Source of the DNA: Tricholoma matsutake
Lineage: Eukaryota > Basidiomycota > Agaricomycetes > Agaricales > Tricholomataceae
Length of the DNA stretch: 64,000 nucleotides
Direction: 5' to 3'
Assembly (NCBI GenBank): GCA_026075535.2
Contig: AP026538.1
Coordinates: forward strand, 3,782,001-3,846,000
The position numbers and the translations under genes were made by a program. A model generated the notes under the pieces. It was not told the DNA's origin, did no database searches, and saw nothing but the letters and a program-made list of their open reading frames with translations. Shown piece by piece: positions 1-11,017 of the stretch; positions within the stretch are counted from its first letter, which is position 1, and each line of letters starts with the position of its first letter.

Positions 1-383
1 ATAAGAAAGAAATGTGCCATATACATGATATATCAAATCTCCTTGTCTTGTGGTTCCAATAAATCATGAATACATCTAAAAGCGCCTTGATGCATGCTAA
101 GTTGCTAGCCATTGTGTTTCCTTGTGTTTGTGGTGGCAGGAATGCGATGTGTTAGTGTGTGTAATGGTGGGAGCATGTGTTTGAGGTTCGGTACGATAGG
201 AATATGGCAGCTGAAGTTGTTCAAAATGGTTCGAAGTCTTTCGAAATGTTTTGAAGTGTCGTTTCGTTTTTTCGTGCATTCATAGGTGTTTGTAAGCATT
301 CGCAAAATCATAGGACTTTGGGAAGGAGGTGTCTGAGTGTGATTTCTTGATTTCAGAGCCCTGCTGCCATAGTGGACCTATCA
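1..383 (+). mobile_element. 3' end of a TGATG...CTATCA repeat, cut by the window edge
   Basis: The segment ends in GGACCTATCA at 374-383, the same terminus as three complete copies at 19432-20780, 46553-47994 and 49287-50386. It has the same TTCGAAG/TTTCGAAA-rich, non-coding composition just upstream (about 190-300). The 5' end lies outside the window, so length and target duplication cannot be judged. The family looks like a long solo LTR (TG...CA termini, 4-bp target duplications elsewhere). Membership is inferred from the terminus and composition. Confidence 0.6.
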
Positions 384-538
384 TCCTCCCCCTTACTGAA
401 ATCCTGACTGTCCCAGTCAGCCGATTGGAGTCACATGCCAAATCCGTGATTGTGTTGAAAAACCTACAAAGGTATCTCAAAAACCTCGCTCTTTTTCTCC
501 CATCTTTGAGTCGAACTTGTCTCTTACATCCTCTGATC

Positions 539-1886
539 ATGTTGTTACTCCTTGAATTCAAACATGACATCCTCGAACACATGAAGTCCATGCCCAAAGT
601 TGGTAAGGCAGAAGATATTGATTTCGAAGTTTGGGGGCAAGATTTTTGTGAGAAAATGGTGAGTGTCAACATGTTTTCTGAGACAGTTTTAGATGCTAAC
701 AACTTTTTGTAGTACGAATATGACAATCTCGTGGACAATGTTGAGGAATCCCATTTGCAGGCTGTTCAAAAGGTTGTGGACGAGGTATTCGATTTGTACA
801 CTCCTCTGGCACATTGGGAGTGGCTTTCTTGGGGCACCGAGGTCCTATTCCAGGACCTAGCAGACAAAGTTGGACAAGAGGAGGAAGAGGCCAGGGCTGC
901 TCAGGCGAAGTCTGAGGCAGAAGCAGCAGAGGCCAAAGTGCTGGAGGAAGCAGCAGAGGCAGAGGCAAAGCTTCAGGAGGAGGCAGAAGCATTTTGGGGT
1001 GAGGCAGCCGCAGTGAAAGCTGCCAAGCTCAACGAACAACAGAAGGCTCTCTGAGTCTACTCGAGCTATTCTCATTGCTGAGGTTTGGGCAAAGACAATA
1101 TCAAAGGATGATCTGAAGAGGCAGAATTTAGCATTGCAGGCTGAAAGTGAAGCAATTTGGGTAGCAGAAGTTGGGGAGGAGGATCAGGAGGTGGACGAAG
1201 ACCCAGTCATTATCCTGGGCAACCAAAAGTGGCAGGCGATGGAGGAGGACCTCGATGAAGATGACAATGACAGCAAACAAGGAATTGTCACTAAACGGGC
1301 AAGATTTGAGGAGGGGGGACTTCTCGAGCTCAAAGGACCAGTAAGTCATACAAAATGTTTTGCAAGGATTTCGAAACTAATGAAACGCCTGTAGTGCGAT
1401 CAATGCTCTAGCTTCAAGAGCCAGCCCATGTGCGCCATAGATGGAGGAGCGGCAAAGTGCCACAAATGCATGCAAGAGGCACAAGGGTGCTATTGGGAGG
1501 GTGTTCAAGGTGGGGGGTTCGTAAGGTGAAAGGAAAGAAGGCTGTAGGGAGTCATGGGGGAAAGGTTTCAGAGCATCTGAAACCAGGTAAGCCACCAATC
1601 CATGTCTTTCAAAGCATTCACTAATATTTCATAATGTATAGTACCTTGAATTCGAGTTGTCAGGCCTTTGTTAGCACCAGAGGCAGGGCCTTTGAGGTTG
1701 CAGGGTCAGACGAAGTCAGACAGGAAAGGGAAGGGGTGGGAAATCCGAGATGGTGATGAGGGCATGTTGGGCATAGAGCAGCGCTGACAAATAATTTTGG
1801 AGGAAATGGCAAAGAAAAAGATGCAGCATTGTATGCTGGATCAGGAGATAGCGGCACTGGGTAAAATGTTGGACAAAGAAGAGTAA
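539..1886 (+). pseudogene. coiled-coil protein with a C-x2-C cysteine cluster, frameshifted
   Basis: Exon 1 is open from at least 384, and its first in-frame ATG is at 539. A 54-nt intron (659-712, GTGAGT...TAG) keeps the frame into an E/A/K-rich coiled coil (about 850-1050). The frame breaks near 1050 (TGA), and the coding sense resumes one base later, reading through an acidic stretch to 1340. A second 54-nt intron (1341-1394, GTAAGT...TAG, phase 0) leads to a cluster with C-x2-C, two further Cys, then C-x2-C-x6-C (1395-1500). Another stop is at 1527. A plausible further intron (from about 1587 to 1641) leads to a short coiled-coil tail ending TAA 1884-1886. The layout (acidic region, C-x2-C...C-x2-C cluster, C-terminal coiled coil) resembles hypothetical proteins that accompany repeats in Agaricomycetes, possibly DNA binding. 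Function unknown. The upstream boundary touches the repeat end at 383. Confidence 0.5.
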
Positions 1887-2233
1887 AATTTTGTTGTTTT
1901 AGTTTTCGCTATTTTCATATAATAAATTTGTGCTTTGTCAAACTGGAAACAGAAGATATAAGAAATAAGTAGAGTAGAAGAAATATCTGAACATTTTTCG
2001 AGATGAAATTCATTGCTGAAACTTGTCATTGTAAGTGTTCTGAGTGCATTTGTAAGAGGAAATGAAAGGAAATGACATTACAAAGTAAGGGAAAGGCTCA
2101 GTAAATCATCATGGCTGAAAAACCCTTTTGGAGGTTGCACAACCATGCTATAATGCGATATCGCAACTTGTATGATACACTAAGAGAAATCAAGATCATA
2201 GGTAAGTAATTGCGAACCATAGAAAGAGAATAG
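1887..2233. other. AT-rich spacer, no gene seen
   Basis: AT-rich sequence between the coiled-coil pseudogene and the gypsy fragment. Both strands are broken by stops and no repeat boundary was recognised. Confidence 0.5.
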
Positions 2234-2880
2234 TTAATCATCTTTGGGGTGTGGAATGTCATCAGGAATATCTTTGTTGATGTCTGAAGTTTGTCGAAGT
2301 GTTTTGAGACGTGCTGAGTCGATGTCAAGAAAGTTCAGAGGGAGTGGAATTGATTTTTGTGCTAAGTAAGGGAGTAGACAAAAGGCAGCAACAGGGCGGT
2401 AGAGTACTGATCCATCAAGTTTGCAAAGGATGTAGGCTCCTCCATAGTTTTGATCGATGACAATGAGGGGACCTATGTATCGAGGTTGCATTTTGCAATC
2501 AAGGGACTTTCGATCTGTGTATTGCGAAGTAGGACTAAATCACCTGTTGTGAAGTTGTAGTCTTTGACAGTCCTCTGGTGGACTTGTTCGAATCATTTTG
2601 CAGCTTCGAGATGGGCCAACAAAACCTTTGAATAAAGGTTTTCAAGGTTGATCAATCGTTTTTGTAAGGCGATAGCTCTTTGTGCCATAAGGTCAGTTGT
2701 TGAAAGTATTGAATTCAGAGGGGGCTGCAAATATGTAGCTTCGGAGATGTCGAGTGGAATGAGGGGATGGGATCCTGTTACTGCAAAGTAGGGCAAACAA
2801 CCCATGTGTTTGCGAACTGTTACGCGTTCTGCCCAAAAGACAGAGTGTGCTCCATCTGACCACTTGCTCTGGTCTCCCAT
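2234..2880 (-). pseudogene. Ty3/gypsy integrase C-terminal fragment (non-chromodomain type)
   Basis: Two minus-strand reading frames (2880-2593, then 2491-2234) read as the end of a gypsy polyprotein. The first contains SVFWAERVTVRKHMG-type sequence and a region with PLIPLDI. The second contains RYIGPLIVIDQNYGGAYIL and a following KLDGS motif, the usual post-integrase segment of fungal gypsy elements. The two pieces are in different frames, so there is at least one frameshift at about 2490-2590. No RT, RNase H or catalytic integrase core is present nearby and no chromodomain follows, so it is a remnant of a different clade from the two chromoviruses in this window. Confidence 0.75.
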
Positions 2881-3297
2881 CTACAGGTCACGTGATAAGG
2901 TTCGTCGAGGTTCGTCAATGGTTCGTCGTTCGTCGGGTGCCTATTTTGACACTTCGGATCAACAACCCTTCCAACAGTGCCTGATCTCGGAGATATCACT
3001 GAATTCGGCTTGTAACTAAAATAGTCGTCCGAATAGAGTAATGTAAATCGTAACTAAACCAGATCTGATTGGTTGTCTGGTTGCAGCTGTCCTAATGACG
3101 AGCGCTGCCTCTCGATCACTGGCAGTCGCAATGTAAGGCGAGGCCTGGCATTGGCTTACGAAAGAAAAGGTAGATTACGTATATACAAGTACTTCCAGCT
3201 TGTGCCGAAAGGATGAGTAATCGGATGTGGTGCAGTGAAACAATGATGTATGCGCAAGTAAGAGAAGGTGCACTGATATGGGGAGTTGTGTTCTTCT
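2881..3297. other. CpG-containing spacer with GGTTCGTC repeats
   Basis: Non-coding stretch with visibly more CpG than its neighbours. Four copies of GTTCGTC occur within about 2899-2937. No gene was recognised. Confidence 0.4.
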
Positions 3298-3476
3298 GTT
3301 AGGGCGACACCCACCATCTGCTAGCTAAGACTGTGTGGGTTCTCTCTACAAGAAGGGGGGGGGATCCGCGCGTGTGATGGGGAAATTGATGGTTTTGATG
3401 CGAGGGGTTATTAATAGGTAAGTTTGTTGAGATAGGCCTTTCACACCAAAAACGTAGGTGGAATACCTAAGAGAAC
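3298..3476 (+). repeat. dispersed repeat, inverted copy at about 23430-23612
   Basis: TGTTAGGGCGACACCC... through GGAATACCTAAGAG matches the reverse complement of about 23430-23612 over roughly 180 bp with many transitions. Most differences are CpG in this copy and TpG/CpA in the other. It starts with TG and is followed by ACACA, so it may be part of an LTR, but no target duplication was found. Confidence 0.6.
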
Positions 3477-5358
3477 ACAACTGGGGTCCCCTAGGTGTAT
3501 ATTTTGGGTTTATATACTATGTTACATATATTGTACATTGTTGTTACCGACGCGCGTGTACAGGCGTGTACATAGTGATGCATGCGAAATAATATTCTCA
3601 TGCTATCAAAGTGTAGCGTCATTTGGCGTCATTTGGTGTAATGTAGTGTAATTCGACATAATAAAATGAAAATGAAATTTTATTAGGTAATGGGGCTGTT
3701 TCCTAACAGTTATGGGCTGCCATAAATAAGTTGATGGTTTTTGACCAACATTTTTAAGAGGCTCTTGTTGTAGATATTATCTCCAACACTAGAATTTCAC
3801 CTCAGGAAGTCACCATAAGCTGCTACCATTACTGCACCAGCAGTAGCACTGAAAAATCTCATAATGTTTGCCTTTTGAATCTTGCCCTATACAGTGGGCA
3901 CCAGAAGAGACTATCTCATCATGATGAATATTGTGAGTTGATTGCCCAAACATTCTGCCAACAGACTCAGTATTGTGTCCTTTCATACCTGGCTCTGTTT
4001 CAAACAGCATTGGTCACAATTTTTCATCACAAATACTGATATATCAACCTGATCCCCATGTACAAGACCTACTTCATTGCTGGCCCTCGCTCTAAAACAG
4101 ACAGAAAAAGGTGTAGAAGTTCCCCACATTACTGTATCATAGCATGCTGGCTCTGAAAAGTACTTTGGCACAAAGCTCAGCATTGTTGACAAGAGGCAAA
4201 TAAACAATGGAATACACAAGAAGGAATTTCCTGAACTCCTGATTGTCCCTGTACAGACAGTCAGAACTGCTGCAGATGGACAAGGTGATCATAGATCTAT
4301 GACTAGTGCAAATTATTATGGAAGAAGTAGCAACCTCTGTCATGGTGCCAGTGCAGCAAAGCTCAATAATTTTATTGACACTAGCAATATTCACCATGTT
4401 TTTCTGCAAATGGGACTGATTAACCTGAATTGGCCCTACAATGTTCTCCAAGTGCTACCTTTCCAATGTAGACATCAGGAGGAGACCGCCACTGATGCCA
4501 CATATGCATTGGTATCACACTACTATGGCTTCCATAAGCTCACAAGTAAAAAAATAAGCAAGAATGGTGAAGGAGATATGCATGGGCATGACATTTTGTT
4601 TCTGGCCAGATAACTGTTATCACTTTTGGAGGGACAGTCTTGACTCATCCATCTATCTTTCAGGCTAAGGGCATTTATCTTGAAAATCCATTACAATTGT
4701 CACTAAGTTAGCATGGGGAGAGAGTAGTTCTCATTTATTTTCAGTGCTACCATGAGGTATTGAGAATGTCACAGATGCTGCAATTATAGTAAGTTTTTCA
4801 TTCTGCATCCTTTACATATTTAATTGTTGGTGAATAGATTTTGAAGATACTTGACCAATGGACACATGACAGAGTTATGTTGCACCTTCAGGGATGTGAT
4901 CAACATGTGCAAGGCCACTATACCACAACAAAGTTACTTGTTATGCTAAAACTTGCTCAGTTTCAGGCCAACCACAGAGAAAAATGGGATAGGTTCCTGC
5001 ATCATATCTGAAACCCAAAGTTATCTACTGCAGTCTACTTACTCCTGTCTGAGCTTCATCAGGTCCTTGTATTGCAGTCATAGAAGGGAATACATATGTC
5101 TTGCATTAGAAGTTGAAATAGAAGAAAAAACTAGCATCAGTACTTAGAAACTGTGTCAAAACATACTTATCTGCAGAACATTCTGCCACACATGCTGATT
5201 AAGTGATTTCTCCTTGTCACCATCACCTATCTCAATTAAAAAGAGGGGTAATAACAACAGCTGCAATGCTAGGTGTTGTGGTAGGCCAGAAACCTGCCAC
5301 CCACATCTCAATGTCATCAGGGCCTGTGGTTGCATACCACTAAGGATGACCAGCTAGC
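3477..5358. other. CpG-poor decayed repeat DNA, no gene recognised
   Basis: The first 200 bases hold a TATA-like tract (about 3507-3535) and a short direct repeat GCGTCATTTG at about 3617-3635. From about 3700 CpG is rare. Minus-strand open stretches (3810-4010, 3983-4219, 4137-4451) overlap in different frames and may be one decayed protein, but I could not assign a family. Confidence 0.4.
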
Positions 5359-5794
5359 TATAAGGGCAACCTCAGCCTCTAGCAAAGGGAAATCTGAAGT
5401 TAAAATTATACTACATATTACAGGGATTGGGGGTGCACCTAGCAAAGGAAAATCTGAAGAGAAAACTCTAAGGATCCCTTTGCCAATGCCCAGTATATGT
5501 GAAGATGGCAAAAATCAAATAATAATCTAAAAATAGAAAAGGCAGAGATAGGCAGATCAAGGCCACCAAATGACATCATACCAAGGGATAGATGTCGGAA
5601 AGGGTGCTCCACCTCTAAATATAAAACTGTCAACATACACACACATGATAGAAAGGGAAATTAGTAATAAAATCTGGAAAAATCATAGAAAATAAAGAAT
5701 AGAAGGAAATGAAGTGAGGAAAAATATAGAACAAACGTAAAAAATAGAAGAAACACACAGGGCACTCCCCCTAGTTTCCCCTAGTCCCCTTACA
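5359..5794 (-). mobile_element. solo LTR of the chromovirus family
   Basis: Runs from TATAAGGGCAACC to GTCCCCTTACA, i.e. an LTR in minus orientation (TGTAAGGGG...CCCTTATA when read on the minus strand), homologous to the LTRs of gypsy elements 1 and 2. Flanks are CTAGC (5354-5358) and CCAGC (5795-5799), an imperfect 5-bp target duplication. No internal domain is attached. Confidence 0.9.
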
Positions 5795-7030
5795 CCAGCA
5801 GCATCTGAGGAATGGGCCACTCTAATCACAAGGGAGAATTCCTGGTGGCACTGAAATATCAGAAATTGAGATCTAAAGTCATGGGGCAAGATCAACTCCT
5901 CCAGGGCTCATGACCCAATATGAGGTGGAGCAGATACCTTCTACAGTCCTGATCAGCTTTACCCACAGCATTGAGAGTGAAGAGGTGAACCATGAGTGTT
6001 GATGTTTTAATCAACAAGCAATACAAAAACAAATCTCTGAAGGCAAAACAATCCATCAGACCAAAGAGGTCAGTGGAAGAGAGACAAACCCACAGACATT
6101 CTCAATCTCATTCACAAAACTGAGTCAGGGCCAACTCTTCATGACATTATGATTACCCTCCTCCAGCATGGGTATCCAAGACACCATTGCGAAAGCCACC
6201 AATGAGGTCTTGTGGGTGCAAAGTGAGAAGCCAACCAAAATACTACCACTCTACTATGGTCTTTATTATTTTTTGCTCCCTAGGTCAAGCTGCATTCTCA
6301 TTTCACCCATATTTTGCTTTGTTCCCCTAATATGCCAGCTAGAGCACAGTCCTGATCACACTGAAACCTGGTTCTAACCCTAACCCTAAAGTCTTAGCTT
6401 ATAAGTGGCCTGAAATCTGAACTGTGGTACAAAGTTGGGAGTTGAGGTGTATATATTGTAGGTAGATAGAGCAGTTGAAGGTAAAATGATTTCCTGGTAG
6501 TGGATTTTGGCTCAGTAGTAGTTTCCTGAAGAGAAAGGCCTTCTTGAGCTTTCTTAGAGGTAAAAGCTTTCCTATGTGGTGGTCTGGTGAGGAGAAACTT
6601 ATAGTATGAGAATTCTGTTGTTGGTTCTATTGGGTAATATCTCCAGAGTTGTTATCCTGGACTAGAGCTGTCTGCCATACCATATCCAGCATACAGCCAT
6701 ACAAAGACAGTGAACATACAGTGATGGCTTCACTGTAAACCATAACTATAAAGTTCAAGAAAAACTCCCAACAGTACAGTATGGCACTCATTACTGCCAT
6801 CAATGGCTGTATTATGGTGTATGTCTGGTACGAATCTCATTGTTACTGGCAGTGGCACATTCAAACTCCACTTCCCAAAATTATTAGCATGAATTCATCA
6901 CCAGGCACCCATTGGCATACTTTTCAAGGCTTTTATTTACAAGTTGTCAAGGTGTGAGCAATGAGAGTTACATAGAAAAAATATATATTCCTTTGTACTA
7001 CCTACAAATAAGAAAATTGGCTATGGGTAT
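5795..7030. other. CpG-poor intergenic DNA, no gene recognised
   Basis: Stops break all frames. The only recognisable item is a short telomere-like run at 6374-6390. Confidence 0.4.
6374..6390 (-). repeat. short interstitial telomere-like repeat
   Basis: Contains CTAACCCTAACCCTAAA, nearly three units of CCCTAA, the complement of the TTAGGG telomere repeat of filamentous fungi. Too short to be a telomere. Confidence 0.5.
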
Positions 7031-7126
7031 GTGGAAAGTGCAGCTCTCTGTGATGGGGGGGCCTCATTGTTGTCCTGTCATTCTCTCCTCCTCGCCTTTT
7101 GTCTCATTGTCCCCATTATTTCATCA

Positions 7127-7260
7127 TTCCTGTCTCATCATCCCTGTTGTTTTATCATCCCTGTTGTTTTATCATCCCTGTTGTTTTATCATCCCTGTCA
7201 CTTCACCACCCCCATCATTTTGCCACCCCCACCTTTCTGTCATCTCCATTGTTTTGTCAT
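7127..7260. repeat. minisatellite, about 17-bp unit
   Basis: Tandem units of TCATCCCTGTTGTTTTA, near perfect for about three units (7137-7196), degrade into CAYCMCCCCAT-like sequence downstream. Long overlapping open frames here arise from the repeat and are not taken as genes. Confidence 0.75.
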
Positions 7261-7952
7261 CCCCATCTTTTCTTTCCCGTCATCTCATGCTCCCTGTCAT
7301 TGTCTCATTCCCATCCTCTATTCCTCCTCTATACCACTGTCATTGTTCTCATCAACACCCACAATCCATCCTATGCATAGTGGCTCATATGCATAGGAAT
7401 GGGTGCTAGGCCTTCATTGTCATTGTAGAGGTGGTGATGGGCCATTAGCCCCAGTGAAAAGTGGATATAACTAGATCAAAGTAGATATTATTAAATCGGA
7501 CTGGTTCAAATAAAATTGAATAAAATTGAAAAATCTGTGTCAACCATGTGAGCTTGCGTATCTTTTGCTTATAAATCCATGAACACTCTTGACATGCTGG
7601 TACGATTTTGTGCATCGACATAATTGAAATCCATATGCATGGTCCTCATGCACCTACTGTAAGTAGACGTTGTATTGGTCTATTTTCTTGTGCTACATAC
7701 ATGCTATGCACTATGTCCCGCATCCCGATGGCTGCCACAATCATCTCACGCCCTTTGCTCTACCTATCTCTATCGAACTTGATAATGCCACTTACTTGAA
7801 CCTATGCCTTGCTGGATGTTCTCCAGGCAGACCCAGACCCAGTAGCTTTGCAGCCCAACGATGTTCTCTCTTCCAACACTCTCCCAATCCAATAGGGGCA
7901 TGCTAATCTAGGCCATTCCCCTTCTTGTGAGCCTCTTCCAGGCACAGTCATT

Positions 7953-8396
7953 TTGTTGTCCATAGTAGAGTTGGCTTCTAACTCCGCCCCTCATTCACCA
8001 AGCCTCCTGCCTATCATCAAGCAGTTTGCTCACCTGCAGTTCTCTCCAGTCAAATACTCGACTGTCCAATCTGTTGCTGCTGCTGTGCACGTCATCCATC
8101 AAACTTCTCTATTTGTCACCAGGCGGTCCCTTTTCCCTATTCATTCTACATGTTCTAAGGCCAAAGCAAGCCTTTATTGTAAGGCCCTCAAGTCTTACTT
8201 GAAAAGGACATCTGAAGGTCAGGAATTCCTCTGCCAAATCAAGGAGCAGTGCACAATGTTAGCAGCAAGCATGGAAAAGCTGCAGGAACAGGATGGCGGG
8301 AGTATAGTGTTGGAGGATAAGCAAACAGGTTGTGTGGCTGGGGCATCATTCCCTGGGAGCGTAAAGGAGACTGAGAATGCTGCATTCGACTTTTAA
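7953..8396 (+). other. isolated open frame, unrecognised (147 codons)
   Basis: An open frame with mixed composition, including a K/E/Q-rich helical segment (about codons 75-120), ends TAA at about 8394-8396. It is in CpG-poor repeat DNA with no intron signals or recognised domain. The annotated first codon is not clearly an ATG. It could be a decayed exon or chance. Confidence 0.2.
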
Positions 8397-8877
8397 CTGG
8401 TACATTTGCTGTATCTGAACACCAATGAGTCATTCTCTTAATACATCAATATAGATATTGCTTTATGGTGTTGCTCGGGCTATGCGCATGGATATCACAT
8501 GGATGGCCATGCTACTGTTCTATTTTGACATTCCCCTGCACTATAGTTGTTGTTATCATTTATCGTGCTTATCTATTATCTGTCTAGTGCCCATCCTCGT
8601 GTTTCTATTTTTGTTTGCCCTGGTCATATGAATTTAACTTCAACCACAATCTGTCTATCTGCAAGTGAATGTTGAATGTCAAACTCTGATAAGAACTGTC
8701 ATCTACTTGTACTTATATAGCTTGTCAACATGAAGAGCATGAATCTATAGGGGGTTTGCTTAAGCAACCTAAGATGTAGGTGCATGGCTTGCTTAAGTAT
8801 AAGTCAGCTTAAGCACATATTGCCTGTAATATTGTATGCACAGAAACAATAATTGAACACCCTGAGCTCATGTCCTG

Positions 8878-9075
8878 TCTCAACCATGCTGCTAAAGCAC
8901 CCTCCCTGCTCAAGCACCCTCCCCACTCAAGCATCCTCCTGCTCAAGCACTATCCCCACTCCCCACTCAAGCACCCTCCTGCTCAAGCACCCACCTTGCT
9001 CAAGCATGCTCTCTGCTCCCACTCAAGCAGACCCACCAAGCTTGAGCACCCTTCCTGCTCAAGCACCTCCAATCT
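8878..9075. repeat. minisatellite, CTCAAGCACCCTCC-type units
   Basis: About ten imperfect units of CTCAAGCACCCTCCTG-like sequence of 14-24 bp. The flanks carry related CTTAAGC/GCTTAAG palindromes (8758-8820 and 9100-9180). Confidence 0.8.
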
Positions 9076-9569
9076 CAAAACAGGGATAGGACTACTTAAT
9101 GTGCTTAAGCACTGAGCACTCAATAAGCATCTTAAGCAGTCCATGAGCCAGCTTATAAACAAGCACAGCTTAAGCACCCAATTAAGGTGCCAAACAAATA
9201 ACAATAATATAAATATGTCTCTACTGACACTTCCACCCTTTGGAAACCATATATTATGGCCTCAAATTGCTTCATTCTATATTATGTGGACTTCTCTGGT
9301 GCAGGTTGTTATGGGCAAAGCTTCAGCCACTTGATCTAGTCAATGTTGTTTGATGAGGTACTTCCTCAATGAGTCGTTTGGCACTAGTCTTACTTGGAGC
9401 ATCCAACGTAAGATGGGTAGTGCACTCTAGCAGGCCTTCTGCATAGAGTCGTTTAGGTTCACGCACTAAGGGGCTTCCTTAGTGGTTTTGAGTAAGTTTA
9501 CGAGTTTGCAAGTTAAGGCTGTGGTTTATAATGAATATGAAAAAGATATTGCTGCCCTCCAGGAGACCA

Positions 9570-10026
9570 TACCCTTACCCCTGAGGAGGGTACAAGGGTA
9601 TACAGAGTCACACTTTAGAAGATGTCAACCACCCATGATATCAGTATAGTAACCCTTATGAAACTTGATGACCTCTCTGACCACTCTTTGCTGTGCAAGT
9701 TGGGTTATTTCCTCTATGGTCCCAGCCTATTGAGTTATTCAGGCAAAGGTATTCTCCTAAAGACAGTACTAGACTACTACCTTGTGCTTTTCAACATGCT
9801 AAAAGCTCAGATAATTACTAAAAATGGATAGGACCATGCTTGAGCATCATCAGGAAACTATTTGAAATAGACCCTTGCATCATACCCCCAAGGGTATTGA
9901 ATACTCTCTATACCCTGGGGTACCCTTACCCTTACCCCTGAAAACCCCTACCCCTGACCAAGGGTAAGGGTTTTGAAGGGTAAGGGTAAGGGTAACAATG
10001 AAAATACCCAAGGGTTACCCCTGCCA
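9570..10026. repeat. CCCTTACCC / GGGTAAGGG cluster with G-quadruplex potential
   Basis: Arrays of ACCCTTACCC(C) at 9570-9600 and 9920-9957 are followed by GGGTAAGGG arrays at 9962-9993, so the two halves are partly self-complementary. Five G3 tracts occur within about 32 nt (9962-9993). The unit is TAAGGG, not the telomeric TTAGGG. Confidence 0.6.
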
Positions 10027-10443
10027 ATCTCTAATAAAGATTGCATAAAGATTTATATCTCATTATATAACATGTTGATAGCTATTTGTCACTATTGACT
10101 GGAAAAATACCAGCATCTCCACAGTCCTGATTTGCTGCTGCACCATATGCCCTTCTATGGCACATTCATATAGCACATTCACGATCGTGAGTGCGAATTC
10201 TGCTATCATGCTCGACGAGCTTTAGATCTATGCTTGCCAACGCCATCAGGGTGTGTAATTGTGATAGTTTGTTCGTAAACCATCCGAAGGTGACCGAAAC
10301 CGATCAATACATTGCGAGTCCGTTGACTGATTTTTCTTATAGTTAGCCTAGTTCTAGTAGTATCATGCTGACTCCCACGTGGTCCCGTTCTGGAGCGGTT
10401 ATCGCCTGTTCGACTCAGGGGTGCAGTTATTCCACTGTTTTAT

Positions 10444-11017
10444 TAGTAGCAGTCAGAGTAGACGATTCAACGGCGATTCAGGGTGGCGGTCCGATTCAAC
10501 AACTTTGAATCAACACCTGAATCGCCCGACATTTTGAATCGCGATTCACTCAGACGATTCAACCTTACTACTATTTCAAATATCTTTTTACTTTGTAATA
10601 GGTAATCACTAAATATGAGACATCCCACGGCCATCTGCCACTGTCGACATGCCCAAGCCTAAAGACACTGCAGGAGCAAAGAAGCCTCCTGCTCGCACTC
10701 GAACCAAAACATCCAAAGCTAAAGAAGCGGAAAATGCTTCTGCAATACGAGCTTTTTTGCGCGAGCATTTCGTCGTGGAGCCATGGGCAGGAGACAAAGT
10801 AGAGATCATATAGATGACATTGAAATGGTTCAAGTACTACACAAGTGCAGGAGGCAGCTGAATCGACCGTTGAATCGCTTGTATGAAAGTTGACGGTCAG
10901 AGTGATATATCGATTCACACGCGATTCAAGGGCGATTCACTCGGATGAATCGGACCTGAATCGTCGTTGAATCGCCACCCTGAATCGCCGTTAAATCGTC
11001 TACTCTGACTGCTACTA
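10444..11017. mobile_element. 574-bp TIR element with GATTCA subterminal repeats
   Basis: The left end (10444-10488) and the right end (10973-11017) are inverted copies of about 45 bp, starting TAGTAGCAGTCAGAGTAGAC, with a single visible mismatch in the first 40. TTAT flanks both sides (10440-10443 and 11018-11021). Numerous GATTCA/TGAATC copies fill both subterminal regions (about 10460-10562 and 10905-11005). No transposase domain is present, so it appears non-autonomous. It holds a small ORF (10649-10813). Confidence 0.8.
10649..10813 (+). CDS. small basic ORF inside the 574-bp TIR element (54 aa)
   Basis: ATG at 10649, TAG at 10811-10813. The N-terminal half is rich in Lys/Pro/Ala/Thr (MPKPKDTAGAKKPPARTRTK...), suggesting a nucleic-acid-contacting tail. 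The C-terminal half is acidic/hydrophobic, around REHFVVEPWAGDK. No known domain was recognised. It might be a relic of a transposase N-terminus or captured host sequence. Expression is unknown. Confidence 0.35.
   Translation: MPKPKDTAGAKKPPARTRTKTSKAKEAENASAIRAFLREHFVVEPWAGDKVEII

Noticed and set aside
6912..7409. Three long overlapping plus-strand open frames (up to 165 codons)
   Set aside because: They are produced by the C/T-rich minisatellite at 7127-7260 and its flanks. Repetitive composition and no domain.
9915..10026. Telomere sequence
   Set aside because: The repeat is TAAGGG/CCCTTA rather than TTAGGG/CCCTAA, it is short and inverted, and ordinary sequence continues on both sides.
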